This document shows, piece after piece, positions 1 to 8,319 of a stretch of DNA of 64,000 bases (positions are counted from its first letter, which is position 1; each line of letters begins with the position of its first letter). The DNA comes from an uncultured Peptococcaceae bacterium. Its GTDB lineage: Bacteria; Bacillota; Peptococcia; Peptococcales; Peptococcaceae. The notes under the pieces were generated by a model. It did not search any database, was not told the DNA's origin, and was given only the letters and a program-made list of their open reading frames with translations. A program made the translations under genes and the position numbers. The stretch lies in contig CABQBF010000001.1 of NCBI GenBank assembly GCA_902462325.1, positions 1 to 64,000 on the forward strand, read 5' to 3'.

Positions 1-12
1 TAAAACTCCCCG

Positions 13-140
13 CTACCTTCGCCAAAATTCCGACTTAAGATGCACAATTCCGTAGTCTGTCCAAGTCGTGGCAAACATAGTTTGACAAAGACGGACAGGC
101 AAGGAAGTGTGCAGATTACGGAGGAACGGGCGAAGTGTAG
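13..140. repeat. Long imperfect palindromic element
   Basis: Two arms (about 13-62 and 93-140) are imperfect reverse complements of each other; shared blocks include CTTCGCC/GGCGAAG at the outer ends and CTGTCC/GGACAG at the inner ends. The roughly 30-nt centre contains a second small inverted repeat (CAAAC/GTTTG). Read as RNA this is one long interrupted hairpin. It carries no transposase and no ORF. It resembles a non-coding palindromic (REP/MITE-like) element. Copy number elsewhere cannot be judged from this window. Confidence 0.6.
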
Positions 141-373
141 CAAATAAAACCGTTGCGGCAGCAAAAGATAAAAACACTTGCTTATACTTATCCGAATAAA
201 ATTTTATCAGTTTTACTGATGTTATCGCTCAAAAGAACGTGTTATCATAATAGATAGCTATATATTGGCCTACCTAGGCTTTTCTACCATAAAGACACTG
301 CTAATATAGGATAAACATAATGAAAAAATTCTGCACAATTTATAATTGAACGCCGGAAATATGGGAAAAATCA

Positions 374-403
374 TTGACTATATGGCCGTTTGTCAGGTAT
401 CAT
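374..403 (+). promoter_or_regulatory. Possible sigma-A promoter of the Mrp operon
   Basis: TTGACT at 374-379, an 18-bp spacer and TATCAT at 398-403, about 60 bp upstream of the first antiporter gene. The -10 is imperfect. The rest of 141-465 is AT-rich and shows no gene. Confidence 0.4.
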
Positions 404-465
404 GAAAGGTATCATGGAAATTTTCTAAATCTTAAATAACTATCAGAGTAAGGGGGGTGTTTTGC

Positions 466-1044
466 TTGAAAACAAAGGAGATGCTGAAGGATGAAACCAT
501 CGTTGGATCGCCGAAAAAGCATCTGATTGTGGTGGCCTGCGTGATGTTTGTGTTCTGGCTGCTGCTTTCGGGGAAATTTGAATTCAAATTCCTGTTTTAC
601 GGGGTGCTGACGGCCATTGTATCGGCTTGGATCTGCGTACCACTTCTGATTTTACCCAATGCGGATGGAACAAAGAAATATTTCATTTTTGACGTGCCGC
701 TGGGCAAATATGCGCTGTACTGGCTGTGGCTGCTCAATGAAGTGGTAAAAGCCAACATTGACGTTGTAAAGGCTACAGTAAAATCGGAGATGGTGATTAA
801 TCCACGGGTAATCCGTTTTAGAATTAAAATGGACAATCCAATGGCGCATACAACGCTGGCCAATTCCATTACGTTAACGCCCGGTACGGTTACGTTAAAT
901 GTAACGCCAGATGGTTTGTATGAAATTCATGCGTTGACTGACGGCGCTGCGGAAGGGCTGTTGGACGGCGGCATGCAAAAGCGTGTGGCCGAGTTGTTTG
1001 GTGAACCGTTTGATTATGCGGTAGTGGAGGAAGGAGAAGAATAA
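466..1044 (+). CDS. mnhE: Mrp antiporter subunit E (MnhE/MrpE)
   Basis: First gene of a cation/proton antiporter operon. The 192-residue protein has two or three N-terminal membrane helices (about 15-85) and a soluble C-terminal half containing the family-typical stretch HTTLANSITLTPGTVTLNV. MrpE is a small membrane subunit needed for assembly and activity of the multi-subunit Na+/H+ antiporter; its own chemistry is unknown. The TTG start at 466 is chosen because the run GGGGGG (453-458) lies 7-8 nt upstream. The ATG at 481 would sit directly against its Shine-Dalgarno sequence. MnhF follows after 2 nt. Confidence 0.9.
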   Translation: MKTKEMLKDETIVGSPKKHLIVVACVMFVFWLLLSGKFEFKFLFYGVLTAIVSAWICVPLLILPNADGTKKYFIFDVPLGKYALYWLWLLNEVVKANIDVVKATVKSEMVINPRVIRFRIKMDNPMAHTTLANSITLTPGTVTLNVTPDGLYEIHALTDGAAEGLLDGGMQKRVAELFGEPFDYAVVEEGEE

Positions 1045-1046
1045 TA

Positions 1047-1319
1047 ATGGATACAATGAATGTGATCTGGGGCATTCTGATGGTCGCTGTGGTAATTATT
1101 ATTGGACTCATGCTCCAACGTGTATTTCAGGGACCAACGATTTATGACCGCATGAATGGTCTGGGCGTTATCGGCGCCGATACAATCCTGTTGCTGGTAT
1201 TGTTCGGTTACATTGACGGCCGTCCAGATATGTATGTGGATATTGCGATTTCTTATGCGATTTTAGGGTTCATCTGTTCCGTAATCGTAGCAAAATATAT
1301 GGGAGGGAAGGACGTATGA
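1047..1319 (+). CDS. mnhF: Mrp antiporter subunit F
   Basis: A 90-residue membrane protein with three predicted helices. The central motif GPTIYDRMNGLGVIGADTI is characteristic of MrpF/MnhF/PhaF, which carries a conserved Asp in helix 2. It is a structural subunit of the antiporter membrane arm. The start follows the mnhE stop by 2 nt and the stop overlaps the mnhG start by 4 nt, indicating translational coupling. Confidence 0.92.
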   Translation: MDTMNVIWGILMVAVVIIIGLMLQRVFQGPTIYDRMNGLGVIGADTILLLVLFGYIDGRPDMYVDIAISYAILGFICSVIVAKYMGGKDV

Positions 1320-1645
1320 GTACAGGAATGTTGATTCGGGAAACCATCGCAGTTCTGCTTCTGGTTGCCAGTTTGTTCTTCTTTCTGGCGTCTGCGATTG
1401 GGATGATTCGTCTGCCGGATTTCTACACCCGGCTGCACGCTTCCGGGAATAGTGAAACCTTAGGCTTGATGCTGGCTTGTCTGGGCTTAGTCATTCATGA
1501 AGGGCCGACGCTTTTAGCTGTTAAAATTGTATTTGTCTTTTTGCTGGTATTTCTGGCTAACCCGATTGGGACTCATATCCTGGGAAAAGCTGCTCTGAAA
1601 TCCGGTCATCCTGTTTGGACAAACAAGGATAAGGAGGAGGAATAA
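1316..1645 (+). CDS. mnhG: Mrp antiporter subunit G
   Basis: A 109-residue protein with three membrane segments and the MnhG/MrpG signature AIGMIRLPDFYTRLHASGNSE (the motif runs near residues 27-47). It belongs to the same antiporter complex as the neighbouring E and F subunits. The ATG overlaps the mnhF stop codon. The C-terminus is charged and probably cytoplasmic. Confidence 0.92.
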   Translation: MSTGMLIRETIAVLLLVASLFFFLASAIGMIRLPDFYTRLHASGNSETLGLMLACLGLVIHEGPTLLAVKIVFVFLLVFLANPIGTHILGKAALKSGHPVWTNKDKEEE

Positions 1646-1647
1646 GC

Positions 1648-1890
1648 ATGCAAGTATTGATGATTGAAGCGTTGCTGCTGTTATTTTTAATTTTCATAAC
1701 AGTCAGCATTCTGATTATTAAAGATATTTTAGCCTGCACCATTATTTACAGTGCGTTCAGCTTCTGCGCCGTACTGACTTATTTTATGTTTGGCTCTCCC
1801 GACGTGGCCTTTACCGAAGCGGTAATCGGGACGATGTCCACCATATTCTTTGTTGCAGCGCTGAAAAAAGTGGATCGGTGGTGTAAATAA
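1648..1890 (+). CDS. MbhD-like (MrpA C-terminal, DUF4040) subunit
   Basis: An 80-residue protein with three hydrophobic helices. The segment FGSPDVAFTEAVIGTMSTIFFVAAL matches the DUF4040/MbhD domain, which in classical Mrp systems forms part of the C-terminus of MrpA. Encoding it as a separate small protein is the arrangement of archaeal and clostridial membrane-bound hydrogenase (Mbh)-type antiporter modules. It lies 2 nt after mnhG and 2 nt before the next gene. Confidence 0.85.
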   Translation: MQVLMIEALLLLFLIFITVSILIIKDILACTIIYSAFSFCAVLTYFMFGSPDVAFTEAVIGTMSTIFFVAALKKVDRWCK

Positions 1891-1892
1891 CA

Positions 1893-2234
1893 ATGGCAAG
1901 AGGATTAACAACCATTCTGATGACAGTCATCACGGTGTTATTTTGTGCGTGTACCGTCTTTTTGCCGGTGATTGGCGACCCCAATTCGGCGCCCAATCAG
2001 CATGTTACACCATATTATATTGAAAACAGTGCCGTAGATACCGGTTCTCCAAACATTGTTACCGGTACGCTGGCTGACTACAGAGGCTTCGATACTTTGT
2101 GGGAAACTTCTGTTATGTTTGTGTCCGGTTTAACAGCCTGCCTGATTTTGATGGCAAACACAGAAGAAGGCGGCAAACTGCTGAAGGGCAGAAAACAGGG
2201 CGCAAAGAAGGGAGGAAACAATCGTGAACAATAA
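1893..2234 (+). CDS. MbhE-like antiporter subunit
   Basis: A 113-residue protein with an N-terminal helix (about 7-27), an exposed loop containing HVTPYYIENSAVDTGSPNIV, and a second helix (about 70-90). The conserved phrase NIVTGTLADYRGFDTLWET is typical of the MbhE / MrpA-B junction domain. It is the second of two pieces that replace the C-terminal part of MrpA. The 3' end overlaps the following mnhB start (GTG at 2224) by 11 nt. Confidence 0.85.
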   Translation: MARGLTTILMTVITVLFCACTVFLPVIGDPNSAPNQHVTPYYIENSAVDTGSPNIVTGTLADYRGFDTLWETSVMFVSGLTACLILMANTEEGGKLLKGRKQGAKKGGNNREQ

Positions 2235-2703
2235 TAAATTGAAAAAGCCGTTCGGCGGCATTGTTCTGGATTCATCCTTCCGAATTATCATTCCCTTTAC
2301 GCTGGTGTATGGGATGTATATTCTGACCCACGGCGAATACAGCCCGGGCGGCGGCTTCCAGGCCGGTGCGCTGTTGGCGGTAGGCATTGTGCTGGTGCGT
2401 TTAATTCAGGGCGCCGATAAGAAGAGCTTTAATGTTCCGGGGCCGATTGCAGTTGTATGTGCCGGCGTGGGTACGTTTATTTATGCGGCAACCGGTTGGC
2501 TTACATTGTTCGGCGGCGGTCAGTTTTTGGATTACACATTTCTGCCGGTGCCGATGCACAACTGGGCAGAGCTCCATGCGCTGGGGATTTTGATGATTGA
2601 AATCGGCGTAACGGTATGCGTTATGATGACCATTATTGATATTATGGATGCAATTATTGAGCGTTTAGATGATGATAAGGAGGAGGTAGATTGCCATGAG
2701 TGA
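2224..2703 (+). CDS. mnhB: Mrp antiporter subunit B
   Basis: A 159-residue, four-helix membrane protein with the MnhB signature THGEYSPGGGFQAGALLAVG near residues 35-54. It is a structural subunit of the antiporter. Translation starts with GTG, inside the end of the previous gene, and the stop overlaps the mnhC start by 8 nt. Confidence 0.92.
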   Translation: MNNNKLKKPFGGIVLDSSFRIIIPFTLVYGMYILTHGEYSPGGGFQAGALLAVGIVLVRLIQGADKKSFNVPGPIAVVCAGVGTFIYAATGWLTLFGGGQFLDYTFLPVPMHNWAELHALGILMIEIGVTVCVMMTIIDIMDAIIERLDDDKEEVDCHE

Positions 2704-3088
2704 TGCTAGTACAATGGATGTTATTAATAATTTTCTGGCCACCAAAGGGATCTATTCTCTGGTCTTGATTTTATTGTTCCTGGGTTTGTACGGGATGATT
2801 GTCAGCAATAACTATATGAAAAAGATGATGGCCATGAACGTGATGCAGGTTGCCGTTATCTTCTTCTATCTGTGTTTTGCGCAGAAGGATGGCGGTATGA
2901 TTCCAATTTTAAACGGACTGACCACCGACCCCAATGCCTATATCAACCCATTGCCTCATGCTCTGATGCTGACAGCCATCGTAGTTAGCCTTGGTACCAC
3001 CGGGGTTGCTTTGGCACTGCTGATGCGCATTAAAGAAACCTATGGCTCGGTAGAGGAAGATGAAGTTTTGAGGAGGGCAGATAAATGA
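2696..3088 (+). CDS. mnhC: Mrp antiporter subunit C (NuoK-like)
   Basis: A 130-residue protein with three helices, homologous to NuoK. The diagnostic segment is PLPHALMLTAIVVSLGTTGVALALL near the C-terminal helix. NuoK-like subunits carry buried glutamates that take part in proton translocation. The gene overlaps mnhB and mnhD at its two ends, consistent with a tightly coupled operon. Confidence 0.93.
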   Translation: MSDASTMDVINNFLATKGIYSLVLILLFLGLYGMIVSNNYMKKMMAMNVMQVAVIFFYLCFAQKDGGMIPILNGLTTDPNAYINPLPHALMLTAIVVSLGTTGVALALLMRIKETYGSVEEDEVLRRADK

Positions 3089-4578
3089 GTCAACACTTTC
3101 CTGTTTTAATCGTATTACTGCCCTTGAGCGCCGCACTGTTAAGTCCTTTTTTCAGTTTCCTGCACCGGCAGGCTGGTAAATGGATTGCTGTGGCCGCGTT
3201 GTTAGGCTCCTTCCTTTGTTCTGTCGGCTTGCTGCTGCAGGTAATTGCTGGAGGCGGCGAAGCCATTCACTACTGGATGGGTAACTGGGCGCCGCCGCTG
3301 GGGATTGAATTTGTAATCGACCCGGTAAATGGCGTGATTGTGGCCATGATTACCTTCCTGGCTTTGTGCACGGCAATTTACAGTACACCCTTTTTGAAGA
3401 AATCCAACTGGCTGTATATGGGCGGTTACTACACCCTGATGGCGCTGTTGTGCGTTGGTTTATGCGGGATGACTTTAACGGGCGACGTATTTAACCTGTA
3501 TGTATATCTGGAAATTGCGTCCTTATCCGGTTACGGTTTAATCGCGTTAGGCGGCAATAAAGGTACGTTGGCGGCGTTCCGTTATTTGCTGATTGGTACC
3601 ATCGGCGCGTCGTTATATTTGCTGGCCATTGGTTTTATGTATTCCATGACCGGTTCGCTGAATATGGCCGATTTGTCTGTGCTGCTGCAGGATAAAATGG
3701 ATTATCCGCTGATGATTATGGCCATTGCGCTGCTGATTGCAGCCTTCGGCATTAAAGCAGCGTTGTTTCCTTTCCATGGCTGGCAGCCTGATTCCTACAC
3801 CTATTCCCATCCGGGCGCTGCACCGTTGATTTCCGGTGCGATGAGTAAAGTGCCTGCTTATGCAATGCTGCGGTTCTTCTTCTATCTGTTTGGCGCGCAG
3901 CACCTGTTTGTACAGCATGGCTTAACCATTCTCGGCGTGTTGGGTGCAATGGGTATCATTTTAGGCTCTGTTATGGCCATTGCGCAGGATGATTTCCGCA
4001 GAATGCTGGCTTACTCCAGTGTGGCCCAAATTGGTTACATTGCGGTTGGTCTGGCAATCGGCAGTATGTATGGATTAATTGGTGCGATTCTGCACATTAT
4101 CAATCATGCCTTTATGAAAGGCTCTCTGTTTATGGTAATCGGCGGTATTCAATATCGCTTCGGTGAGGTTCGTATCAGCCGACTGGGGCAGATTGGGAAG
4201 AAGATGCCCTTTACAGTCTTTACATTAGTTGTGGCTGCGCTGGGCATGATTGGGATTCCACCGGCTGGCGGCTTCTTCAGCAAAGTGTATCTGATGCAGG
4301 GCGCAGTAGGCACCGGACAGTACATTTATGTGGCTGTGCTGGTAATCAGTAGCTTGCTCAACGCGGTGTACTTCTTCCGCGTATTGGAAAATGTATTTAT
4401 CAATCCAGACCCGGGCCTGAAAGAGGTTCATCCTCCTACAGGAAAACTGGAACTGCCATTGCAAATGTTGATTCCAATCATTATTTTTGGCATTGCCATT
4501 CTGGCTCTGGGCTTCTGCAATGCTGCCATTGTAGATGGCATTATTAAATTAGGATTGCCGGAGGTGTTCTTAGGATGA
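3085..4578 (+). CDS. mnhD: Mrp antiporter subunit D (NuoL/M/N-like), copy 1
   Basis: A 497-residue polytopic protein of the proton-pumping NADH-quinone oxidoreductase/antiporter (Proton_antipo_M) family. Visible landmarks are YVYLEIASLSGYGLIALGG (helix 5 region with a conserved Glu), AALFPFHGWQPDSYTYSHPGAAPLISGAMSKV (discontinuous helix 7) and HIINHAFMKGSLFMV. These are the ion-translocating core elements. It is the first of three D-type paralogues in the operon, followed by the next paralogue with a 4-nt overlap. Confidence 0.92.
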   Translation: MSQHFPVLIVLLPLSAALLSPFFSFLHRQAGKWIAVAALLGSFLCSVGLLLQVIAGGGEAIHYWMGNWAPPLGIEFVIDPVNGVIVAMITFLALCTAIYSTPFLKKSNWLYMGGYYTLMALLCVGLCGMTLTGDVFNLYVYLEIASLSGYGLIALGGNKGTLAAFRYLLIGTIGASLYLLAIGFMYSMTGSLNMADLSVLLQDKMDYPLMIMAIALLIAAFGIKAALFPFHGWQPDSYTYSHPGAAPLISGAMSKVPAYAMLRFFFYLFGAQHLFVQHGLTILGVLGAMGIILGSVMAIAQDDFRRMLAYSSVAQIGYIAVGLAIGSMYGLIGAILHIINHAFMKGSLFMVIGGIQYRFGEVRISRLGQIGKKMPFTVFTLVVAALGMIGIPPAGGFFSKVYLMQGAVGTGQYIYVAVLVISSLLNAVYFFRVLENVFINPDPGLKEVHPPTGKLELPLQMLIPIIIFGIAILALGFCNAAIVDGIIKLGLPEVFLG

Positions 4579-6080
4579 CCATTATTGATATCAGACCATT
4601 TCTGGCGGTAGGGGTATCCCTTCTGGCTGCGTTCCTGATTATGTTCAGCGGGAAAAAGCCAAATGTACGTGAATTTTGGAGTGTGGCTGCGGCATTTATC
4701 AAATGCGGCCTGATTTTCTCCATGGTGCCGGCTGTGCTGGCAGGCAATGTGTATGAATACACATTGTTCCAAGCCACCGACACAATCAGCTTTACCCTGC
4801 GCACCGATGCGGCAGGTATGGTATTTGCCTGTGTATCGTCGTTCTTGTATATTCCGGTTTCCTTCTATGCCATCGGTTATATGCGGGGACATCACGAAAA
4901 AGAACAGACTGGGTTCTATGCTTCCTTTGCAGTCTGCTTGTCGGCGGCAATCGGGATTGCTCTGTCTGCCAATCTGTTGACCTTCTTTATTTTCTATGAA
5001 TTACTGACCATTGCAACCTGGCCTCTGGTTTTCCACGAAAGAAACGAAGAAGCGCGGTTCTCTGGCCGGAAATATTTAATTTACACCCTGGTGAGCGGTC
5101 AGTTGATGCTGGCTGGCATTATGGTTGTGTATGCCCTGGCACACACACTGGATTTCCAGGCTGGCGGTTTCTTAACGATTGACATGGCGCCAAAATGGGT
5201 GCTGCAGTTCCTGTTCTTCCTGATGGTATTGGGCGGTGCTGTAAAAGCCGGCGTTATGCCGCTGCACGGTTGGTTGCCATCGGCCATGGTTGCGCCTACG
5301 CCTGTTAGTGCGCTGCTGCATGCCGTAGCCGTTGTTAAAGCCGGTGCGTTCTGTGTTCTGCGGTTAATCGGTTTCGTATTCGGCCCTGCTTTGCTGGCTG
5401 AAATTGGAGCGGCTACCGTACTGGCATGGTTCGCAGCGTTCACCATCATCGCGTCGTCCCTGATTGCCATGAAACAGGACAACTTAAAACGGAGACTGGC
5501 GTTCTCCACGGTAGGTCAGTTGTCCTATGTGGTATTGGGCGCTGCGTTGTTGGCTCCTTTGAGCATTTTAGGCGCATACTTCCATATTGTGGCCCATGCT
5601 CTGATGAAGATTACCCTCTTTATGTGCGCCGGCGCCATCATTGTGACGGCCCATAAGGATAATATTAGTGATATGCATGGGATTGGCAAGAAAATGCCGA
5701 TTACCATGGCCTGCTTCACCATCGCTTCCTTAGGGATTGCCGGTATGCCGTTTATCATCGGCTTTATCAGCAAATGGAATTTGGCGCTGGGTGCGTTGCA
5801 GGTTGGCCAGCCGTTCTATATTGCAATCTTGATTTGCAGTGCGCTGCTGAGTCTGTCCTATTTGATGCCGGTTGCCTATCTGGCGTTCTTTAAGCCCAAC
5901 GACAAAGGCGAATTCCAGGCTTACGGCGAAGCGAATAAATTTATGCTAATTCCGATTTGTGTGACCGCAGCGTTATCAGTGATTTTGGGGATTATGCCGA
6001 ACTTTGGCCCACATCTGTATGATTTGGCTTCCATGGCGGCGCAAGGAATTACCCAAGGTTGGATTGGAGGTGGCTGGTGA
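4575..6080 (+). CDS. Mrp antiporter subunit D-like (NuoL/M/N-like), copy 2
   Basis: A 501-residue, roughly 14-helix protein. Landmarks are FFIFYELLTIATWPLVF (conserved Glu), MPLHGWLPSAMVAPTPVSALLHAVAVVKAG (discontinuous helix) and HIVAHALMKITLFMCAGAII. It is paralogous to, but clearly diverged from, copies 1 and 3. In Mbh-type modules several such subunits line up in the membrane arm, each a possible ion path. Its start overlaps the previous stop (ATGA). Confidence 0.9.
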   Translation: MTIIDIRPFLAVGVSLLAAFLIMFSGKKPNVREFWSVAAAFIKCGLIFSMVPAVLAGNVYEYTLFQATDTISFTLRTDAAGMVFACVSSFLYIPVSFYAIGYMRGHHEKEQTGFYASFAVCLSAAIGIALSANLLTFFIFYELLTIATWPLVFHERNEEARFSGRKYLIYTLVSGQLMLAGIMVVYALAHTLDFQAGGFLTIDMAPKWVLQFLFFLMVLGGAVKAGVMPLHGWLPSAMVAPTPVSALLHAVAVVKAGAFCVLRLIGFVFGPALLAEIGAATVLAWFAAFTIIASSLIAMKQDNLKRRLAFSTVGQLSYVVLGAALLAPLSILGAYFHIVAHALMKITLFMCAGAIIVTAHKDNISDMHGIGKKMPITMACFTIASLGIAGMPFIIGFISKWNLALGALQVGQPFYIAILICSALLSLSYLMPVAYLAFFKPNDKGEFQAYGEANKFMLIPICVTAALSVILGIMPNFGPHLYDLASMAAQGITQGWIGGGW

Positions 6081-6322
6081 TGCAATCTTTGAATAAAAAG
6101 AAAATCTATATCATCATTGCCATTATAGTAGCGGCTTCTGTTGTGGTGGAAGCGCTGTTTGCCCATCCCCATGGTCATAACTTCTGGCACACCATGCCGG
6201 GCTTTGACATCATTATGGGATTTGTTGGCGGCTGGGTACTGATTTTGTTCGCAAAACAGATTTTAGCGCCATTGCTGCAGCGCGATGAGGATTACTACGA
6301 TGGAGGTGACAGTGATGAGTAA
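6080..6322 (+). CDS. Small membrane protein of the Mrp operon
   Basis: An 80-residue protein with two hydrophobic segments (about 8-26 and 42-64), an intervening loop FAHPHGHNFWHTMPGFD rich in His, and a strongly acidic C-terminus. It sits between two D-type subunits and overlaps the next gene, so it is probably an accessory subunit of the antiporter. I do not recognise the family with certainty. The ATG at 6080 abuts the previous stop and has GGAGGTGG about 6 nt upstream; the upstream in-frame extension is unlikely. Confidence 0.75.
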   Translation: MQSLNKKKIYIIIAIIVAASVVVEALFAHPHGHNFWHTMPGFDIIMGFVGGWVLILFAKQILAPLLQRDEDYYDGGDSDE

Positions 6323-8054
6323 TTTACATCCTGGTTTAATTTTGATTGCGACCGGGTTCATCGCCGCAATCGTTCCAAAAAGTTTGCGTAAATATGTATT
6401 GGCAGGCGGACCGCTGGTGGCTCTGGCTGCAATGCTGTCGCTGTCTTACGGTGCAGAATGGATTGTGCCCTTTATCAATGGCATTGATTTGCATGTGATT
6501 GAAGTAGACCGTTTAAATTGGGTCTTCGGTTTGATTTTCAGCATGATGGCTGCTATCGGCGGCATCTATTCCATGCATAATAAAAGCTGGATGGAAGCCT
6601 TAGCCAGCATGTGCTATGCCGGCGGCGCCTTAGGCGTTACCCTGTGCGGCGACTGGATGACCTTAATTTTCTTCTGGGAATTGATGGCGGCTTCGTCATT
6701 GTTCCTGATTTGGTGCAATAACACGGCCAAATCTAGAAAAGCCGGTTTCCGGTACTTATTGGTTCACATGTTTGGCGGCAATATGCTGCTGGCAGGGATT
6801 TTCCTGAAAGTGACTGGCGGCGATCTGCTGGTAAGTAATATCACTGCGGTGCACGACGCAGCTTTCTGGCTGATTTTAATCGGCGTGGCTGTAAATGCTG
6901 CCATCCCGCCAATTCATGGCTGGCTGGTAGACGCTTATCCGGAAGGTACGATTACTGGCAGCGTATTCTTAAGCTCGTTTACCACCAAGGTTGCGGTATA
7001 CTGCTTAATCCGTATGTTTGCAGGCACCGATTTCCTGATGTGGATTGGGGTTATCATGGCGCTGTATGGCGCTTGCTTCGCCATTATCGAAAACGATATG
7101 CGCCGTCTGCTGGCTTATCATATTGTCAGCCAGGTGGGCTTCATGGTAGCCGGTGTCGGCATTGGCACCGATTTGGCGTTAAACGGGGCGACAGCCCATG
7201 CCTTCAGCCATATTCTGTATAAATCTCTGTTGTTTATGTGCGCCGGCGCAATCATTTACGCCACCGGTATCCGCAAGATTAATCATCTGGGCGGTTTGGC
7301 CAAGAAGATGCCTTTTGTATGTGCCTGCTTTGTCATTGCAGCATTCTCCATTTCGGGCATTCCGCTGTTCAACGGCTTTATCAGCAAATCCATTACCATT
7401 ACGGCCGCTATGGAAGCAGGGCAGCCCGGCATTGAATTGCTGTTGCAGCTGGCCAGTGTCGGTACATTTTTATCTATCACCATGAAGATGATTTACTTCA
7501 TTTTCATTCGGGAAGGCAAAGATGTAGAAATTAAAAATCAGTTGCCGAAAAATATGTATGTTGCCATGGGGATTGGCGCGGCGCTGTGTACCATTTACGG
7601 GATTTTCCCGGATCTGCTGTATCGGTTCCTGCCCTTTGCCATGGACTATCATCCATTTACGGTAGACCACATTGTACAGTATATCCAGCTGTTGGGCGTA
7701 GCTATGGTGCCGTTTATGATGTATCTGTCCCACATGGAGCCGCACGAACAGCTCACGCTGGACTTAGACTGGCTCTATCGGGTGCCTTTTGTGAAGCTGG
7801 TAGTCAGCATTTCCTCTTTGGTTTGCGCAGTGCGGGCAGCTTTGGGCGAATTCTGCCGCTCCATCTATGACACCTTCAACTATTTGATGCAAAATCCAAT
7901 GCGCTTCTTGAGCTTAGCGCCAAGAGCCATGGAAGACTCGGAACAAATTCCGGATAAATATGACGCAGACAGCTATCGTGCCGTCATTGGCGAACCGATG
8001 ATTATCATCATGACCGTGTTCTTGATAGCCGTTGTGTTTATCGCCTTTATTTAA
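6315..8054 (+). CDS. Mrp antiporter subunit D-like (NuoL/M/N-like), copy 3
   Basis: A 579-residue membrane protein of the Proton_antipo_M family and the longest of the three paralogues. Landmarks are FFWELMAASSLFLIW (conserved Glu), AAIPPIHGWLVDAYPEGTITGSVFLSSFTTKVAVY and HAFSHILYKSLLFMCAGAII. The C-terminus has an extra cytoplasmic stretch (about 515-560) before a last helix, recalling the lateral-helix extension of NuoL. The ATG at 6315 follows GGAGG by 7 nt. It is the last gene before a strong terminator. Confidence 0.9.
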   Translation: MSNLHPGLILIATGFIAAIVPKSLRKYVLAGGPLVALAAMLSLSYGAEWIVPFINGIDLHVIEVDRLNWVFGLIFSMMAAIGGIYSMHNKSWMEALASMCYAGGALGVTLCGDWMTLIFFWELMAASSLFLIWCNNTAKSRKAGFRYLLVHMFGGNMLLAGIFLKVTGGDLLVSNITAVHDAAFWLILIGVAVNAAIPPIHGWLVDAYPEGTITGSVFLSSFTTKVAVYCLIRMFAGTDFLMWIGVIMALYGACFAIIENDMRRLLAYHIVSQVGFMVAGVGIGTDLALNGATAHAFSHILYKSLLFMCAGAIIYATGIRKINHLGGLAKKMPFVCACFVIAAFSISGIPLFNGFISKSITITAAMEAGQPGIELLLQLASVGTFLSITMKMIYFIFIREGKDVEIKNQLPKNMYVAMGIGAALCTIYGIFPDLLYRFLPFAMDYHPFTVDHIVQYIQLLGVAMVPFMMYLSHMEPHEQLTLDLDWLYRVPFVKLVVSISSLVCAVRAALGEFCRSIYDTFNYLMQNPMRFLSLAPRAMEDSEQIPDKYDADSYRAVIGEPMIIIMTVFLIAVVFIAFI

Positions 8055-8092
8055 GAAGGCTTGCTGTATCGTTTGTCTCATCGTATAACAAG

Positions 8093-8127
8093 AAGGCTCG
8101 TGAAGCAAATTGCTTTGCGAGCCTTTT
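8093..8127 (+). terminator. Rho-independent terminator of the Mrp operon
   Basis: Near-perfect hairpin with arms AAGGCTCG...CGAGCCTT, extended by AGCAA/TTGCT, with a short loop and a TTTTC tail. Confidence 0.85.
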
Positions 8128-8257
8128 CTGTATGCTTCTGTGCTGTCGGCGCTGTTTGTTTGACAGGCAGCGTGCATATAGCGCAATAAGGACCGGAGCA
8201 TGGGTGACGGGTTCGGCCATATAAAAGGCAAGCGCGCAGCCATGCAGCAAAAAACAG

Positions 8258-8287
8258 TTGTATTAGGGTGAGGTTTTCCCGTATAAT
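8258..8287 (+). promoter_or_regulatory. Promoter upstream of glpK
   Basis: TTGTAT at 8258-8263, an 18-bp spacer and a consensus TATAAT at 8282-8287, 32 nt before the glpK start. No catabolite-repression operator is obvious. Confidence 0.55.
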
Positions 8288-8319
8288 AAAGAAAATGTCA
8301 TAAAAGCGAGGGGATTACT

